Assembly: GCA_018672475.1 (NCBI GenBank)
Contig: JABHFS010000038.1
Location: forward strand, 62,001 to 126,000
DNA length: 64,000 nt
Source: Gemmatimonadota bacterium
Lineage (GTDB): Bacteria; Latescibacterota; UBA2968; UBA8231
Reading direction: 5' to 3'
Shown here: positions 16,252-25,382 of the stretch, in pieces
Layout of the letters: every line of letters starts with the position of its first letter
Position numbering within the stretch: position 1 is the first letter of the stretch
Notes under the pieces: model-generated
The model's input: the letters and a program-made list of their open reading frames with translations, nothing else
Told to the model about the DNA's origin: nothing
The model's database searches: none
Translations under genes and position numbers: made by a program

Positions 16252-16874
16252 TCTAGGTGGTGAATCTGCGGGTGGGTGGTCGAGGGTAGACTCTCGACCG
16301 TAGATACTTAGCGATGGTACATTCGTAATAAGACCTTGGTAGCGAAAAGAATAAAAATGCGAACAAAACGTTGCTATGAGATAATAATAATGTAGGGATG
16401 GGACGTCTATTCTATTTAAACTTGACACGATGCAAAGCGCATTCCTAATTTGGCTGCTACAACAGAATAGATGTGTTGCGTAGTCCACCGTTTTTGGGTG
16501 GGGCATGGCGGACACATTTGTCTTTTCGGACATCTTGGTTTGTTTTTCGCTTTGTGTTTGAGCGTCGGGTTTGTTATTTCGAGTGCTTGGTTGATGGGCT
16601 TGCTTTGGGATTGTGCTTGGGTGTTTTATCTCAGTGCCGAAACCACTCGAGTTTCCGGAGTCCGTTTGCGGTGTGCGAAGCAGGGTGTTTTTCTGGGTGT
16701 GGCGGGGTAAAAGGGCCTGGTTGTGCGGGGCGAGTGGTCGTGACGACGACCCGAGAGGCGACAGCTCGGGGGACTAAAAACGCCCGGAGACGCACCCCGC
16801 AAACGAACCGCCCACACCCAGCGTTAGCGTCTAACGCTAACGCTACACCATCATAATGTAGAAGGAGTGTCGCA
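16252..16874 (+). other. 623-base intergenic region with no supported gene
   Basis: This gap separates the divergent MDR operon and the PhyH gene at 16875. Open frames here have no family features. A TTGACA lies at 16422-16427 with an AT-rich stretch about 18 bases on, but it is some 450 bases from the next start. A perfect small hairpin, AGCGTTAG-CGT-CTAACGCT, lies at 16820-16838 just before the PhyH ribosome site and could act in its leader. Confidence 0.5.
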
Positions 16875-17642
16875 ATGGGACAGGTGCAAGCGCAGTATGA
16901 ACAAGATGGGTTTAGTATCGTGGCCGAGCAGGTCGCGCCAGATGAGGTGTTGCAAGCCGCGTTGCAGGGCATGGTGGCGGTGCGCGACGGGGTGTTCGAT
17001 ATGGGCATGGCACCGACCGAGCATCCGGGCTACGATCCGGCAGTACTGTGCAAGATCAACAACCCGCATCGTTCGGATAAGGGGCTGCACGGCTTGGTGA
17101 CGTGTCCGGAGGTCGGTCGGCAAGTGGCGGAGGTGACGGGGTCGCGGCGGATACAGGTATGGGCGAGCCAGTTGTTGATCAAACCGCCGGGCACGGCGGC
17201 GGCCGGTCATGTCGGTTGGCACCAGGACCGGCAGTATTGGAAGATGTGGCAGGAGGCCGAAGGGCTTTTTACCGCGTGGATCGCGTTGGGTGACGTAGCC
17301 GATGCGCTGGGACCGATGCGCTTTGTGCGTGGGTCGCACCGCTGGGGTCTTTTAGGCCAGGGGGATTTTTACGGCAAGGACCAACAGGCGCTGCGCGAAG
17401 GCATCGAGGTGCCGGCGGACGAAGATTGGCAGGAGGAGCCGGCGCTCTTGCCATGCGGCGGGCTCAGCGTGCACCACTGCCTGACCTTCCATGGCTCCGG
17501 CGCCAATGTTGCCGGTGTGCCGCGTTGGAGCCTCGCCGTGCATCTGCGCGACGAGCGGGTGGAGCCGGTAGAGGGCGACGACAACTATTACACCGCGCAC
17601 TTAGATGATCCGCAGATCTGCCCGGTGATGTACGAAGCCTAA
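16875..17642 (+). CDS. PhyH-family Fe(II)/2-oxoglutarate dioxygenase (3 of 11)
   Basis: 255 residues. The triad is H116-x-D118 (VGWHQDRQYW) and H206 (LTFHGSGAN), with R217 (VPRWSLAVH) for 2-oxoglutarate. WHQD followed by YW and the closing HHCLTFHGSG place it with the PhyH branch that hydroxylates small polar substrates, but no substrate can be named. ATG at 16875 has AAGGAG ten bases upstream. It is followed by two gene remnants and then the DUF5060 glycoside hydrolase. Confidence 0.9.
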   Translation: MGQVQAQYEQDGFSIVAEQVAPDEVLQAALQGMVAVRDGVFDMGMAPTEHPGYDPAVLCKINNPHRSDKGLHGLVTCPEVGRQVAEVTGSRRIQVWASQLLIKPPGTAAAGHVGWHQDRQYWKMWQEAEGLFTAWIALGDVADALGPMRFVRGSHRWGLLGQGDFYGKDQQALREGIEVPADEDWQEEPALLPCGGLSVHHCLTFHGSGANVAGVPRWSLAVHLRDERVEPVEGDDNYYTAHLDDPQICPVMYEA

Positions 17643-17659
17643 GCGCTGGCGTCGGCGGA

Positions 17660-17862
17660 TTATTCGGAGGGCTGGAAGAGTTCGAGCATATAACCGTCCG
17701 GGTCGAAGAGATAGGCGACCAGGCCGCCTTTGTTGGGGCCGGCGGTAATGGTGACCGGTGGCGATTTGAAGCGCACGCCCTGCGCGGTTCGTGAGGCATG
17801 ACACGTCTTCGTAGCCGATATTGCGATAGAAAGGTCGGCAGATGCGCGTTTCGATTATTGGC
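17660..17862 (-). pseudogene. VOC/glyoxalase-superfamily remnant
   Basis: On the minus strand the C-terminal piece reads GVRFKSPPVTITAGP, then NKGGLVAYLFDPDGY and LELFQPSE to TAA at 17660: the last strand and metal Glu (MLELFQ) of a VOC-fold protein. Upstream, in another frame, RPFYRNIGYEDVSCL looks like an earlier piece. A frameshift near 17790 and loss of the middle leave no intact gene. It overlaps the epimerase remnant on the other strand. Confidence 0.6.
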
Positions 17863-17989
17863 GGCACTGGCATTATCTGCACCGGCATCACCCGCTTGCT
17901 CGTCGAGCGCGGATCATCCCTATTACGACCGGATCATCGAAGCTTGGTGGGCGACCGGTGACCGGCTGGCGAAGGAATTTGCACAATGA
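17842..17989 (+). pseudogene. NAD-dependent epimerase/dehydratase remnant, only both ends left
   Basis: ATG at 17842 opens MRVSIIGGTGIICTGITRL, a classic Rossmann GxxGxxG start of an extended SDR, but the frame ends at TGA 17959. A second frame ends HPYYDRIIEAWWATGDRL plus a few residues at 17989, matching the C-terminal helix of such epimerases. Almost the whole protein (about 250 residues) is missing between. The terminal TGA overlaps the ATG of the next gene (ATGA at 17986), showing that the pair was once translationally coupled. Confidence 0.7.
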
Positions 17990-19425
17990 GCGTGGAGAAA
18001 TGGGGCCTGTTCGAGGTGGAGTTAAAAGGGCCGGCAGAGGGCAATCCCTTTGTCGACGTGCAACTGAGCGCGGAGTTTAAAAACGGCGATACGACGATCA
18101 AAGCACCGGGTTTTTACGATGGTGACGGCACGTATAAAATACGCTTTATGCCGTCGGTCGAAGGCGAGTGGAGTTACAAGACACAAAGCAATGCCGACGC
18201 GCTCGACGGGCAGATGGGCAGTTTCGAATGCGGTACACCGTCGGCGGCTAACCACGGACCGGTGCGTGTGCGCAACCAGCATCATTTCGGCTACGAGGAC
18301 GGCACGTCGTATTTCTCCTTCGGCACGACCTGTTACGCCTGGGTTCACCAGGGCGACACGCTGGAAGAGCAGACGCTTAAGACGCTGGAGACTGCCGGCT
18401 TTAACAAGTTGCGCATGTGCGTTTTTCCCAAAGACTACATCTTCAACAAAAACGAGCCGGCGTATTATCCTTTTGAAAAGCAGGGCGCCGGCTGGGATTT
18501 CTCTCGCTACGATATCGCCTTCTTCCAGCACCTCGAAAAGCGCGTGGCACAACTCGGTGCGCTGGGCATCGAAGCAGATATTATCCTCTTCCACCCCTAC
18601 GATCGCTGGGGCTATGCTAAGATGCAGCACGAGGAGGACTACGCCTATTTGCGCTACGTGGTCGCCCGTCTTGCCGCCTATCGCCATGTCTGGTGGTCGC
18701 TGGCCAACGAGTACGACTTTATGCTCAAGGACAAGCCGATGGAGGTCTGGGACCATTTCTTCGAGATCGTACAGGAGAATGACCCCTATGATCATCTGCG
18801 CTCGATCCACAACGGCAATGTTACTATGAACTACGACCATACCAAGCCGGGTGTTACGCACGTCTGTGTGCAAAACTGGGACGTGAAGAGGATGCGCGAA
18901 TGGCGCGCCGCCTACGGCAAACCGGTGATCGACGACGAGTGCGAATACGAAGGCAATATTCTGCGCAACTGGGGCAATATCACCGCGCGTGAATTGGTAC
19001 ACCGCTATTGGATCTGCATTGTTTACGGCGGTTATGCCGGTCACGGCGAGACCTACGAGCATCCGGAAGATATCTTGTGGTGGTCGAAGGGCGGGGTATT
19101 GGTCGGCGAGAGCTGGCCGCGGCTGAAGTTTTTGCGCGGCCTCGTCGAAGAGGGGCCGGCCGAGGGCATCGAGCCTTTTGCGGGCAGCTTTCCATGGGGC
19201 CGCACGGCGGGTGGTGGGCGCGGCAACTATCGGCTGATCTATTTTGGCGAGCACCAGCCCAAGCGCTTTGGCAACGGGTTACCCGAAGAAGGGCGCTATG
19301 AAGCCGATGTCATCGATACTTGGGAAATGACGGTGGAGACGCTGGGCACGTTTGAGGGGCAGGAGCCGATTGAGTTGCCGGGGCGGCCGGGTTTGGCGCT
19401 GCGGATTCGGCCGGTGGAAGGATAA
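17986..19425 (+). CDS. DUF5060-containing glycoside hydrolase (clan GH-A-like)
   Basis: 479 residues. About 1-75 form a DUF5060 beta-sandwich (KWGLFEVELKGPAEGNPF, APGFYDGDGTYKIRFMP). About 95-390 form a TIM barrel: YFSFGTTCYAWVHQ, FNKLRMCVFPKDYIF, ADIILFHPYDRWGY, HVWWSLANEYDFM (acid/base Glu), VIDDECEYEGN (likely nucleophile) and WSKGGVLVGESWPRL. A DUF5605-like C-terminal sandwich follows. No signal peptide is seen, so it may act on imported oligosaccharides. Its ATG overlaps the end of the epimerase remnant. Relatives act on pectic or other plant- and algal-type side chains; the substrate here is unknown. Confidence 0.85.
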   Translation: MSVEKWGLFEVELKGPAEGNPFVDVQLSAEFKNGDTTIKAPGFYDGDGTYKIRFMPSVEGEWSYKTQSNADALDGQMGSFECGTPSAANHGPVRVRNQHHFGYEDGTSYFSFGTTCYAWVHQGDTLEEQTLKTLETAGFNKLRMCVFPKDYIFNKNEPAYYPFEKQGAGWDFSRYDIAFFQHLEKRVAQLGALGIEADIILFHPYDRWGYAKMQHEEDYAYLRYVVARLAAYRHVWWSLANEYDFMLKDKPMEVWDHFFEIVQENDPYDHLRSIHNGNVTMNYDHTKPGVTHVCVQNWDVKRMREWRAAYGKPVIDDECEYEGNILRNWGNITARELVHRYWICIVYGGYAGHGETYEHPEDILWWSKGGVLVGESWPRLKFLRGLVEEGPAEGIEPFAGSFPWGRTAGGGRGNYRLIYFGEHQPKRFGNGLPEEGRYEADVIDTWEMTVETLGTFEGQEPIELPGRPGLALRIRPVEG

Positions 19426-19697
19426 TATAGCGTGATTTACGTATCTAAGGTCCGGTCGGGAAAATGGTGCTGCAGTCCGTCAGCTCTTGTATCAAGCGCG
19501 GTCGCAAGCGTATAGAGGCTATGGAAGATAATGGTCTGTGTGGTTATAGGCGTGTGTTGCAATGATCGGTTGGAAAATATGTCAAAAGCGAATGCCATCG
19601 CCAAATGCGCGCGAAGAATGCGCGGCGTTGAAGCCAAGTGATCAGGCGGCTCTACATTCCAACGGAATATCCCAAACGTGGTTAGGAGGAAAGCATC

Positions 19698-21323
19698 GTG
19701 TTCGAAACGCGGTTGTTGAGTTCATTAAGCAAGGTATTTGCCGACGAGGAGTTGCAGGACGCGGCGGTTAAGACGGGGTCTTGCTTGCGCGGTGAGGTGT
19801 ATTCGTTTCAGGTGGCCTATAGATCGCAGGAATTGGTTAAGGGCATAGAGGTGGAGGTGGCGTCTTCTCTTGCGCGCCATATCGAAGTGCGCACGGTGGG
19901 TTTGGTGCCGGCTGAGTTTTTGGGCGCGCGCTTCGACGACGATGTACTGCGGACGACGCCGGGTCTGTATCCCGACCCGCTCTACGGACTGCACGCCGGA
20001 GTCGACGCGCCGCCGGGGCAGTGGCGGGCGTTGTGGGTGCAGGTCCGAGTGCCGAAGCGCAGCGTACAGGGGCGGCATGAGATCGCGCTGCGCTTGGGCC
20101 ACGGCGGCCGGCTGCTCGGCAGCGAACGTTTCGTGTTGGAGGTCGTGCCCGTGGTGCTGCCGGCGCAACGGCTGATCCACACCAGCTGGTTTCATGCCGA
20201 CTGCATCGCGGCCCATTATGGCGACACGACGTGGAGCCGGGGGCATTGGCGCCGGCTGGAGCAGTTTGTGCACAGCGCCGTCGACCACGGGGTCAACTTG
20301 TTGCTGACGCCGTTGTTTACGCCGCCTTTGGACACGCAGGTTGGCGGTGAGCGGCCGACGGTGCAATTGGTGCAGGTCAAAAAGGACGGGGATCGCTACG
20401 CCTTTGACTTCAGCCGCCTCGACCGCTGGGTCAAAATGGCCGACCGCTGCGGCGTGCGCTATTTCGAAATGGCGCATCTATTTACCCAGTGGGGGGCGGC
20501 GCACTGCCCTAAGATCGTCGCCACAGTCAACGGGCGCGAGCGCAAGATCTTCGGCTGGAAGGACCGCGCCGCCGGCAAGCAGTACCGCAACTTCCTCGAT
20601 CAGTTTTTGCCGCAACTGGTGCGTTATCTAAAGAAACGCGGCATCGATAAGCGCTGTTATTTTCACGTTTCGGACGAGCCGCATATCGATCATCTGGAGG
20701 CCTTCAGCCAGGCGGCGGCCATCGTGCACGAGCACCTCAAGGGCTTCCCCTTCATCGACGCACTGTCCAATATCGAATACTATGATCGTGGTTTGGTACG
20801 CTGTCCGATTCCGGCCAGCAACCATATAGAGCCCTTCGTCGAAAAGGGGGTAGAGAAGTTATGGACCTACTATTGCGTGTCGCAGTGGGACCAGGTAGCC
20901 AACCGCTTTTTTTGCATGCCCTCTGCGCGCAACCGCATCCTGGGGGCGCAGCTGTACAGATATGATCTCGCGGGTTTTTTGCACTGGGCGTTCAACTTCT
21001 ATTTCACGCAGTATTCGACGCGGCCGCTCGACCCTTTCGTCGAGACGGATGCGGGGCGGGCTTTTCCGGCGGGGGACGCGTTTTTGGTCTATCCGGGCGA
21101 AGACGGGCCGATCGATTCGATCCGCGGCCAGGTGTTCCGCGAAGCGCTGCAGGACCAGCGCGCACTGCAATTGCTCGAAAAGCTCCAGGGGCGCGACAAG
21201 ACCATAACCCTACTCGAGCAGCACGCTTCGGCGCCCATCACTATGAAGCGCTACCCGCGCGGCAAGGCCTGGCTATTGGCGATGCGGCAGCGGTGTAATC
21301 GGCGGATTGCCAAACTGGGATGA
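19698..21323 (+). CDS. DUF4091/GH123-like glycoside hydrolase
   Basis: 541 residues. The GTG start at 19698 follows AGGAGG at ideal spacing. The N-terminal half is beta-rich (about 1-165, SFQVAYRSQELVKGIEV). The C-terminal half is a barrel with the DUF4091/GH123 catalytic pair pattern in CYFHVSDEPHIDHLE (D-E near residue 331), plus FEMAHLFTQWGAAHCP, NHIEPFVEKGVEKLWTYYCV and LAGFLHWAFNFYFT. GH123 enzymes are N-acetyl-beta-galactosaminidases using substrate-assisted catalysis. Activity here is inferred only from family resemblance. No signal peptide is present. It lies 24 bases upstream of the first of four consecutive PhyH genes and is probably co-transcribed with them. Confidence 0.82.
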   Translation: MFETRLLSSLSKVFADEELQDAAVKTGSCLRGEVYSFQVAYRSQELVKGIEVEVASSLARHIEVRTVGLVPAEFLGARFDDDVLRTTPGLYPDPLYGLHAGVDAPPGQWRALWVQVRVPKRSVQGRHEIALRLGHGGRLLGSERFVLEVVPVVLPAQRLIHTSWFHADCIAAHYGDTTWSRGHWRRLEQFVHSAVDHGVNLLLTPLFTPPLDTQVGGERPTVQLVQVKKDGDRYAFDFSRLDRWVKMADRCGVRYFEMAHLFTQWGAAHCPKIVATVNGRERKIFGWKDRAAGKQYRNFLDQFLPQLVRYLKKRGIDKRCYFHVSDEPHIDHLEAFSQAAAIVHEHLKGFPFIDALSNIEYYDRGLVRCPIPASNHIEPFVEKGVEKLWTYYCVSQWDQVANRFFCMPSARNRILGAQLYRYDLAGFLHWAFNFYFTQYSTRPLDPFVETDAGRAFPAGDAFLVYPGEDGPIDSIRGQVFREALQDQRALQLLEKLQGRDKTITLLEQHASAPITMKRYPRGKAWLLAMRQRCNRRIAKLG

Positions 21324-21347
21324 TTCTTAATTGAGAGGAGCTAGATC

Positions 21348-22193
21348 ATGAAAAGTAATCGTCTGACAGCAAAAGAAATGGCGCGTTTTGTCGCCTCGGG
21401 TTATTTGCGGTTTGAAGAAATGGTGCCCAAGGATCTATGTGCCGCCTGCCTGGAGGAAATGCGCGAGCATAAAGGCTATTTAGCGGTCGGAACGCCCTTC
21501 GAGCAGACGTGGCCCAAGGACACGGCGCTGGGGGAGGCCTTCCGGTTGCCCCAGGTGCAGGGGTTGATTCATTCGCTGCTCGGCCCCGACCCGCTCTACG
21601 ACCATCACGGCCCGCACTTGGTCAAGGGGGGCCATATGCAAGGACCAGACATGCACCAGGATTCGGTCATCGATTTTCGCGTCAATTATTTCGATATCCA
21701 GTTGTCGTTTTTTCCGACCGATACACCCGACGAGATGGGCGGAACATTTCTGGTGCCGGGCACGCAGTTTCGCAATGTGCGCACGAGCGAAATTGATTTT
21801 TATCAGCAAATGCGCGGCAAGATCTGGGCAACGTGTCCGGCTGGGACAATGTATGTTTGGAACACCCGCGTCTGGCACGGGGCGCGCAGCAACCACACCG
21901 AGCAAGACCGCTTTATGTACAAGCTGCGTCTCAACCCGACCAGGCCGCAGGTGCGCCACTTCGATGCCTCTGATTTAGATGATCCCGAGATCGGCCAGAT
22001 TCTCAATACCCAGCACGGTTGGGAAGGCAACGAGCACCGCTATGAATTGATGCAGCGCGTGCAGTTGTGGCGTTTTGTTTCGGGGCAGCCAGACTACGAT
22101 ATTGGCGAGCGTTTTATGCGGCGCATCGAATACCGGCCCGAGGGGCAACCGGTTTTAGACGGTACCATAGCGGTTAACACCGAGGAGCACTAG
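21348..22193 (+). CDS. PhyH-family Fe(II)/2-oxoglutarate dioxygenase (4 of 11)
   Basis: 281 residues. The triad is H103-x-D105 (GPDMHQDSVI) and H177 (TRVWHGARSNH), with R188 (EQDRFMYKL). It has a distinctive Met/His-rich run before the active site (LVKGGHMQGPDM) and a C-terminal extension of about 80 residues not seen in the shorter paralogues. ATG at 21348 has GAGGAG upstream. It heads a run of four PhyH genes, and its TAG overlaps the GTG or abuts the ATG of the next one (TAGTGATG), implying coupled translation. Confidence 0.9.
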   Translation: MKSNRLTAKEMARFVASGYLRFEEMVPKDLCAACLEEMREHKGYLAVGTPFEQTWPKDTALGEAFRLPQVQGLIHSLLGPDPLYDHHGPHLVKGGHMQGPDMHQDSVIDFRVNYFDIQLSFFPTDTPDEMGGTFLVPGTQFRNVRTSEIDFYQQMRGKIWATCPAGTMYVWNTRVWHGARSNHTEQDRFMYKLRLNPTRPQVRHFDASDLDDPEIGQILNTQHGWEGNEHRYELMQRVQLWRFVSGQPDYDIGERFMRRIEYRPEGQPVLDGTIAVNTEEH

Positions 22194-22195
22194 TG

Positions 22196-23002
22196 ATGGG
22201 ACAGGCAATGACGGAGCGCGAGATTGAAGCCGTGCTCCGGGAGGTTACAGACGAAGAGGTGGCCTTCTACCAGGAATACGGATGGGTCATGATGAAGCAA
22301 CTCGTGGCCCCGGAGTTTGCCTCGGAGTTCCTGCGCCTTGGTCAGGAGTGGAACCTGAAACAACAGGACCGAGAGCGGCGCCGCAATTCAACCGCAGGTC
22401 TGGCGATCGAGGGCGTCGAGCCGTTTCGTTCGTTTATGCTCAGCGAGCGCATGGCACAAAACGCGACGCGACTGGTGGACAGGAAGCGGCTTAAGGACGT
22501 GGATGTCCCGCTTCGCTACCGCACCGACATTGTGATCTTGAAGAGTCCCGGAGCGGCTAGCGGTACCTATCACCAGGACTCGTCCGAGCACGGATCCGAT
22601 CGAGTCGGTGAGCTTCAGTTCTGGCTGGCGCTGGCGGAAGTGACACCGGAGATGGGGGCCATGCGTTTCGTCAGCCGCTCACATCGCGAAGGGCCGCTTG
22701 GTGCGGTGTTCAACGACGACCAGGGCGACCTGCTTGAACAGTATCCGAATTTGACATCACTGCTTGAGCTCTCGCCGCCTTTTCACTACCAACCGGGTGA
22801 CTGCACCGTGCATCACGGGTTCACGATCCATGGCGGCCCAGCCAATAGCACCGATAAGCCGCGCTGGTCCTACCTCTTTTCGTATACCCCCGCCGACACC
22901 CGCTACTGGAATGGCCGATCGAGCAACTGGGGCAGCGAGCGGAAGCGCTTGGGTGACGAAGAGTGTCCCATTGTTTACCCGCGCGAACCCGTCGAGGACT
23001 GA
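22196..23002 (+). CDS. PhyH-family Fe(II)/2-oxoglutarate dioxygenase (5 of 11), close paralogue of 37357-38145
   Basis: 268 residues, triad H126-x-D128 (GTYHQDSSEHG) and H212 (TIHGGPAN), R223 (KPRWSYL). ATG at 22196 has GAGGAG nine bases upstream and aligns with the GTG start of the paralogue at 37357; GTG at 22193 overlaps the preceding stop and is an alternative. The two proteins are almost identical over the first 42 residues and from the iron motif to WNG. They differ strongly at about 51-73 and near the C-terminus, and DNA similarity is high even at third positions, so this is a recent duplication now 15 kb apart. Confidence 0.9.
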   Translation: MGQAMTEREIEAVLREVTDEEVAFYQEYGWVMMKQLVAPEFASEFLRLGQEWNLKQQDRERRRNSTAGLAIEGVEPFRSFMLSERMAQNATRLVDRKRLKDVDVPLRYRTDIVILKSPGAASGTYHQDSSEHGSDRVGELQFWLALAEVTPEMGAMRFVSRSHREGPLGAVFNDDQGDLLEQYPNLTSLLELSPPFHYQPGDCTVHHGFTIHGGPANSTDKPRWSYLFSYTPADTRYWNGRSSNWGSERKRLGDEECPIVYPREPVED

Positions 23003-23099
23003 TCGCCGGGAAGAGAGGTCACGCAAAAGAAAGTATCCGTCGCGGCTTAGCCGATTATGCCCTCACCCATTCTTTGCAAAAAAACAAGGTAAACACGCC

Positions 23100-23912
23100 A
23101 TGGAAAACCTACCCATTAGCGCCGCCGCCAGACGCCTGAGGCCGGCCGATATAAAACAATTTGACGAAGCGGGTTATTTGCAGGCCCTGCCGGTATTCGA
23201 CCAGGGGGCCGCCCGCCAACTGCAAAAGCGCCTGCACGAACTCGAAGCGTTGATGCCTTCCGACGTGCCCATCAGCTCGGTCAATATGTGGCACAAAGCC
23301 AATCGTTGGATCTACGACCTGGCCCGGACTCCGGCGATTCTCGATTATGTGGAAGATTTGATCGGCCCCGATTTTTTCCAGTGGGGTGGCGGATTTTTCG
23401 TCAAATACCCCGGCGAAGGCAACTTAGTGCCCTGGCATCAGGACTCGCAATACTGGCCGCTATCGCCGAGGAAAACCGTCACGGCCTCGCTGGCCTTCTA
23501 CGACGGTACTAAAGACAATGGGGCCATGCAGGTCCTTGCCGGTAGCCATCGTTCCGGGCAGATTCCGCATCATGATGTGTCCGGTAAAGAGTATATGTTG
23601 GGGCAGGAGATTGACGCCGATAAAGTCGATTTGAGCCAGGCGGTGACTCTGGAGCTGAAGACCGGTGAAATCTCGCTGCACGACGAAGCCCTGGCCCACG
23701 GCTCCGGCCCGAACCAAGCCGACACGCCGCGCGCCGTGCTGACGATGCGCTTCAGCCCCACCGAAGTCAAAGCTGACCTTGACGTTTGGGCCACCTTTGA
23801 AAGCTCGATGGCCCGTGGGGTCGATCGCTACCAACACAACCCAGAGGCTAAAATCCCCACTGGCGACGCCTGTCCTGTGCGCAGCTTCCAGCTTTCTACG
23901 GAATTCGCCTAA
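23100..23912 (+). CDS. PhyH-family Fe(II)/2-oxoglutarate dioxygenase (6 of 11)
   Basis: 270 residues starting MENLPISAAARRL at ATG 23100 (AAGGT upstream). An open frame reaching back to 22764 overlaps the preceding gene and is rejected. The triad is H113-x-D115 (VPWHQDSQYW) and H200 (EALAHGSGPN), with R211 (TPRAVLTMRF). The GGGFFVKYPGEGN strand before WHQD and DNGAMQVLAGSHRSG after it are typical of the PhyH group that includes many uncharacterised oxygenases of marine bacteria. Third in the four-gene run; the 97-base gap before it contains no gene. Confidence 0.9.
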   Translation: MENLPISAAARRLRPADIKQFDEAGYLQALPVFDQGAARQLQKRLHELEALMPSDVPISSVNMWHKANRWIYDLARTPAILDYVEDLIGPDFFQWGGGFFVKYPGEGNLVPWHQDSQYWPLSPRKTVTASLAFYDGTKDNGAMQVLAGSHRSGQIPHHDVSGKEYMLGQEIDADKVDLSQAVTLELKTGEISLHDEALAHGSGPNQADTPRAVLTMRFSPTEVKADLDVWATFESSMARGVDRYQHNPEAKIPTGDACPVRSFQLSTEFA

Positions 23913-23967
23913 AGGCTGGGCGAGAACACCTTTGAAATCCGTCTTCAAGACGGGGACGGAGTTTTGT

Positions 23968-24696
23968 ATGGTTGAGTTGATCTCCGTGCGACAATGGGAT
24001 TTTTTTCTGCGACACGGCTACTTGATTGTCGAAAGCGTGCTGTCCGTGCAACGCTTGCAGGTGCTGCGGGAAACGCTGGAACAGCGATATGAGTTGGAGG
24101 GCGCTATGGCGGGGTCTGAGGGGGCGGATATCCAGGGTGTCCGCCGATTGTGCAATCTCATTGGCAAGGGCCGTGCGTTAGAGCAACTGGCTGTCGAACC
24201 GATCGCGCTGGAAGTCGCCAGGCGGGCAATTGGCGAGGACATGCGTTGGCAGGCCATGAACTTTCACGACCCCATACCTGGAGATCAGCGTCCGCATCAG
24301 GCGATTCACGCGGATCGATCCTTTTTTCCAGATTGTAAGGCCTACCTCAATGTGGTGTGGGCCATTGATGCGATGACCGAACAGAATGGAGCCACCCGCT
24401 TGGTCCCGGGCTCGCAGAAAAAACCCCATCCCCGCGACATAGTAGCCGACGCCAGGGAACCGGTCGCTGGTGAGATCTACGCCGTCTGTCCGGCCGGTAC
24501 TGCCATCTTTCTTCACGGGGATACCTGGCATGGGGGGCGAGCCAACTATTCGACGGCGTCCAGACGGGTGATTCACCTCGGCTACAGCTGTCGCAATACG
24601 GCACCGCAATATGAAATCGCTGACTCCTTAACGCCAGCAATCCGCCGGCGGTTAGGCGTGCATTGCGCGCTTATCCCAGACCGCTTGGTGCTATGA
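23968..24696 (+). CDS. PhyH-family Fe(II)/2-oxoglutarate dioxygenase (7 of 11)
   Basis: 242 residues. ATG at 23968 with CGGAG upstream; the longer frame from 23779 overlaps the previous gene. The triad is H114-x-D116 (QAIHADRSFF) and H188 (DTWHGGRAN), with R199 or R200 (ASRRVIHLGY). NFHDPIPGDQRPHQAIH before the first motif is rich in His, and NGATRLVPGSQKKPHP follows. Last of the four consecutive PhyH genes. Its sequence is very different from the three upstream, so the run is not a simple tandem duplication. Confidence 0.9.
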   Translation: MVELISVRQWDFFLRHGYLIVESVLSVQRLQVLRETLEQRYELEGAMAGSEGADIQGVRRLCNLIGKGRALEQLAVEPIALEVARRAIGEDMRWQAMNFHDPIPGDQRPHQAIHADRSFFPDCKAYLNVVWAIDAMTEQNGATRLVPGSQKKPHPRDIVADAREPVAGEIYAVCPAGTAIFLHGDTWHGGRANYSTASRRVIHLGYSCRNTAPQYEIADSLTPAIRRRLGVHCALIPDRLVL

Positions 24697-24815
24697 TGAG
24701 ATTGATCTACCTCGTTGCTCTTGATATGAATTCTTTATTCGTATGCCATTTTCCGTCAACGTCCACCGCAAGGCCATGTGGTTTGCGCTACAGTGATCGA
24801 AAGGCTTAATCGTTC

Positions 24816-25277
24816 GTGGAATATGTCAAAGAGATACGCGCGCTAGTTGGCACCCGACCGTTGATTCTGGTGGGGGCCGTCGTGATCATCAGCGATGACG
24901 AGGATAGGATTTTGCTCGAACAGCGAAGATTTCCCTACGGGCAATGGGGGCTGCCGGGCGGATTGATGGAATTGGGCGAGTCGGCAGAACAAGCTGCTCG
25001 GCGCGAGGTGTTGGAGGAAACGGGTTTGGTCGTGGGAGCCTTGACCCTGGAGGGCGTGTATTCCGGACCGGGTCATTTTATAACCGCGCCCAACGGCGAC
25101 CAGATCGAAAGCGTGACCATCGCCTATTCCAGCCGCGAGATCAGCGGCGAGCTGCAAGTCAACCTGGAGGAGTCGCTGGCGTTTGAATTCGCGCGACCGG
25201 AGGACCGGTATGGTGAAATACGCGAGAACTATCGGGTTATTATCGATGATTACCAAAAAAAGAACGGTCGTGTTTGA
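24816..25277 (+). CDS. Nudix hydrolase
   Basis: 153 residues with a complete Nudix box at about 49-71 (GG, E55, REVLEE, TGL). The core VGAVVIISDDEDRILLEQRR is standard. Sequences of this type (VYSGPGHFITAPNGDQIESV) are often annotated as ADP-ribose-type or dinucleotide pyrophosphatases; the substrate is not determined. The start is GTG at 24816 with AAAGG upstream. It is unrelated in detail to the Nudix gene at 1471. Confidence 0.88.
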   Translation: MEYVKEIRALVGTRPLILVGAVVIISDDEDRILLEQRRFPYGQWGLPGGLMELGESAEQAARREVLEETGLVVGALTLEGVYSGPGHFITAPNGDQIESVTIAYSSREISGELQVNLEESLAFEFARPEDRYGEIRENYRVIIDDYQKKNGRV

Positions 25278-25382
25278 TGCGCTCGGGTGCTTTTCGAAGA
25301 AGTGGGAGGGATGATGCGGCGGGGTGGATTGAGGTGCCGGGTCGATCGCGGTAAGGGATAATAGGATAGGAGAGGAGAGGGT

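Noticed and set aside
18022-19254. A 410-codon minus-strand frame opposite the DUF5060 hydrolase
   Set aside because: The sense gene has catalytic motifs and an ATGA-coupled start; the antisense frame has none.
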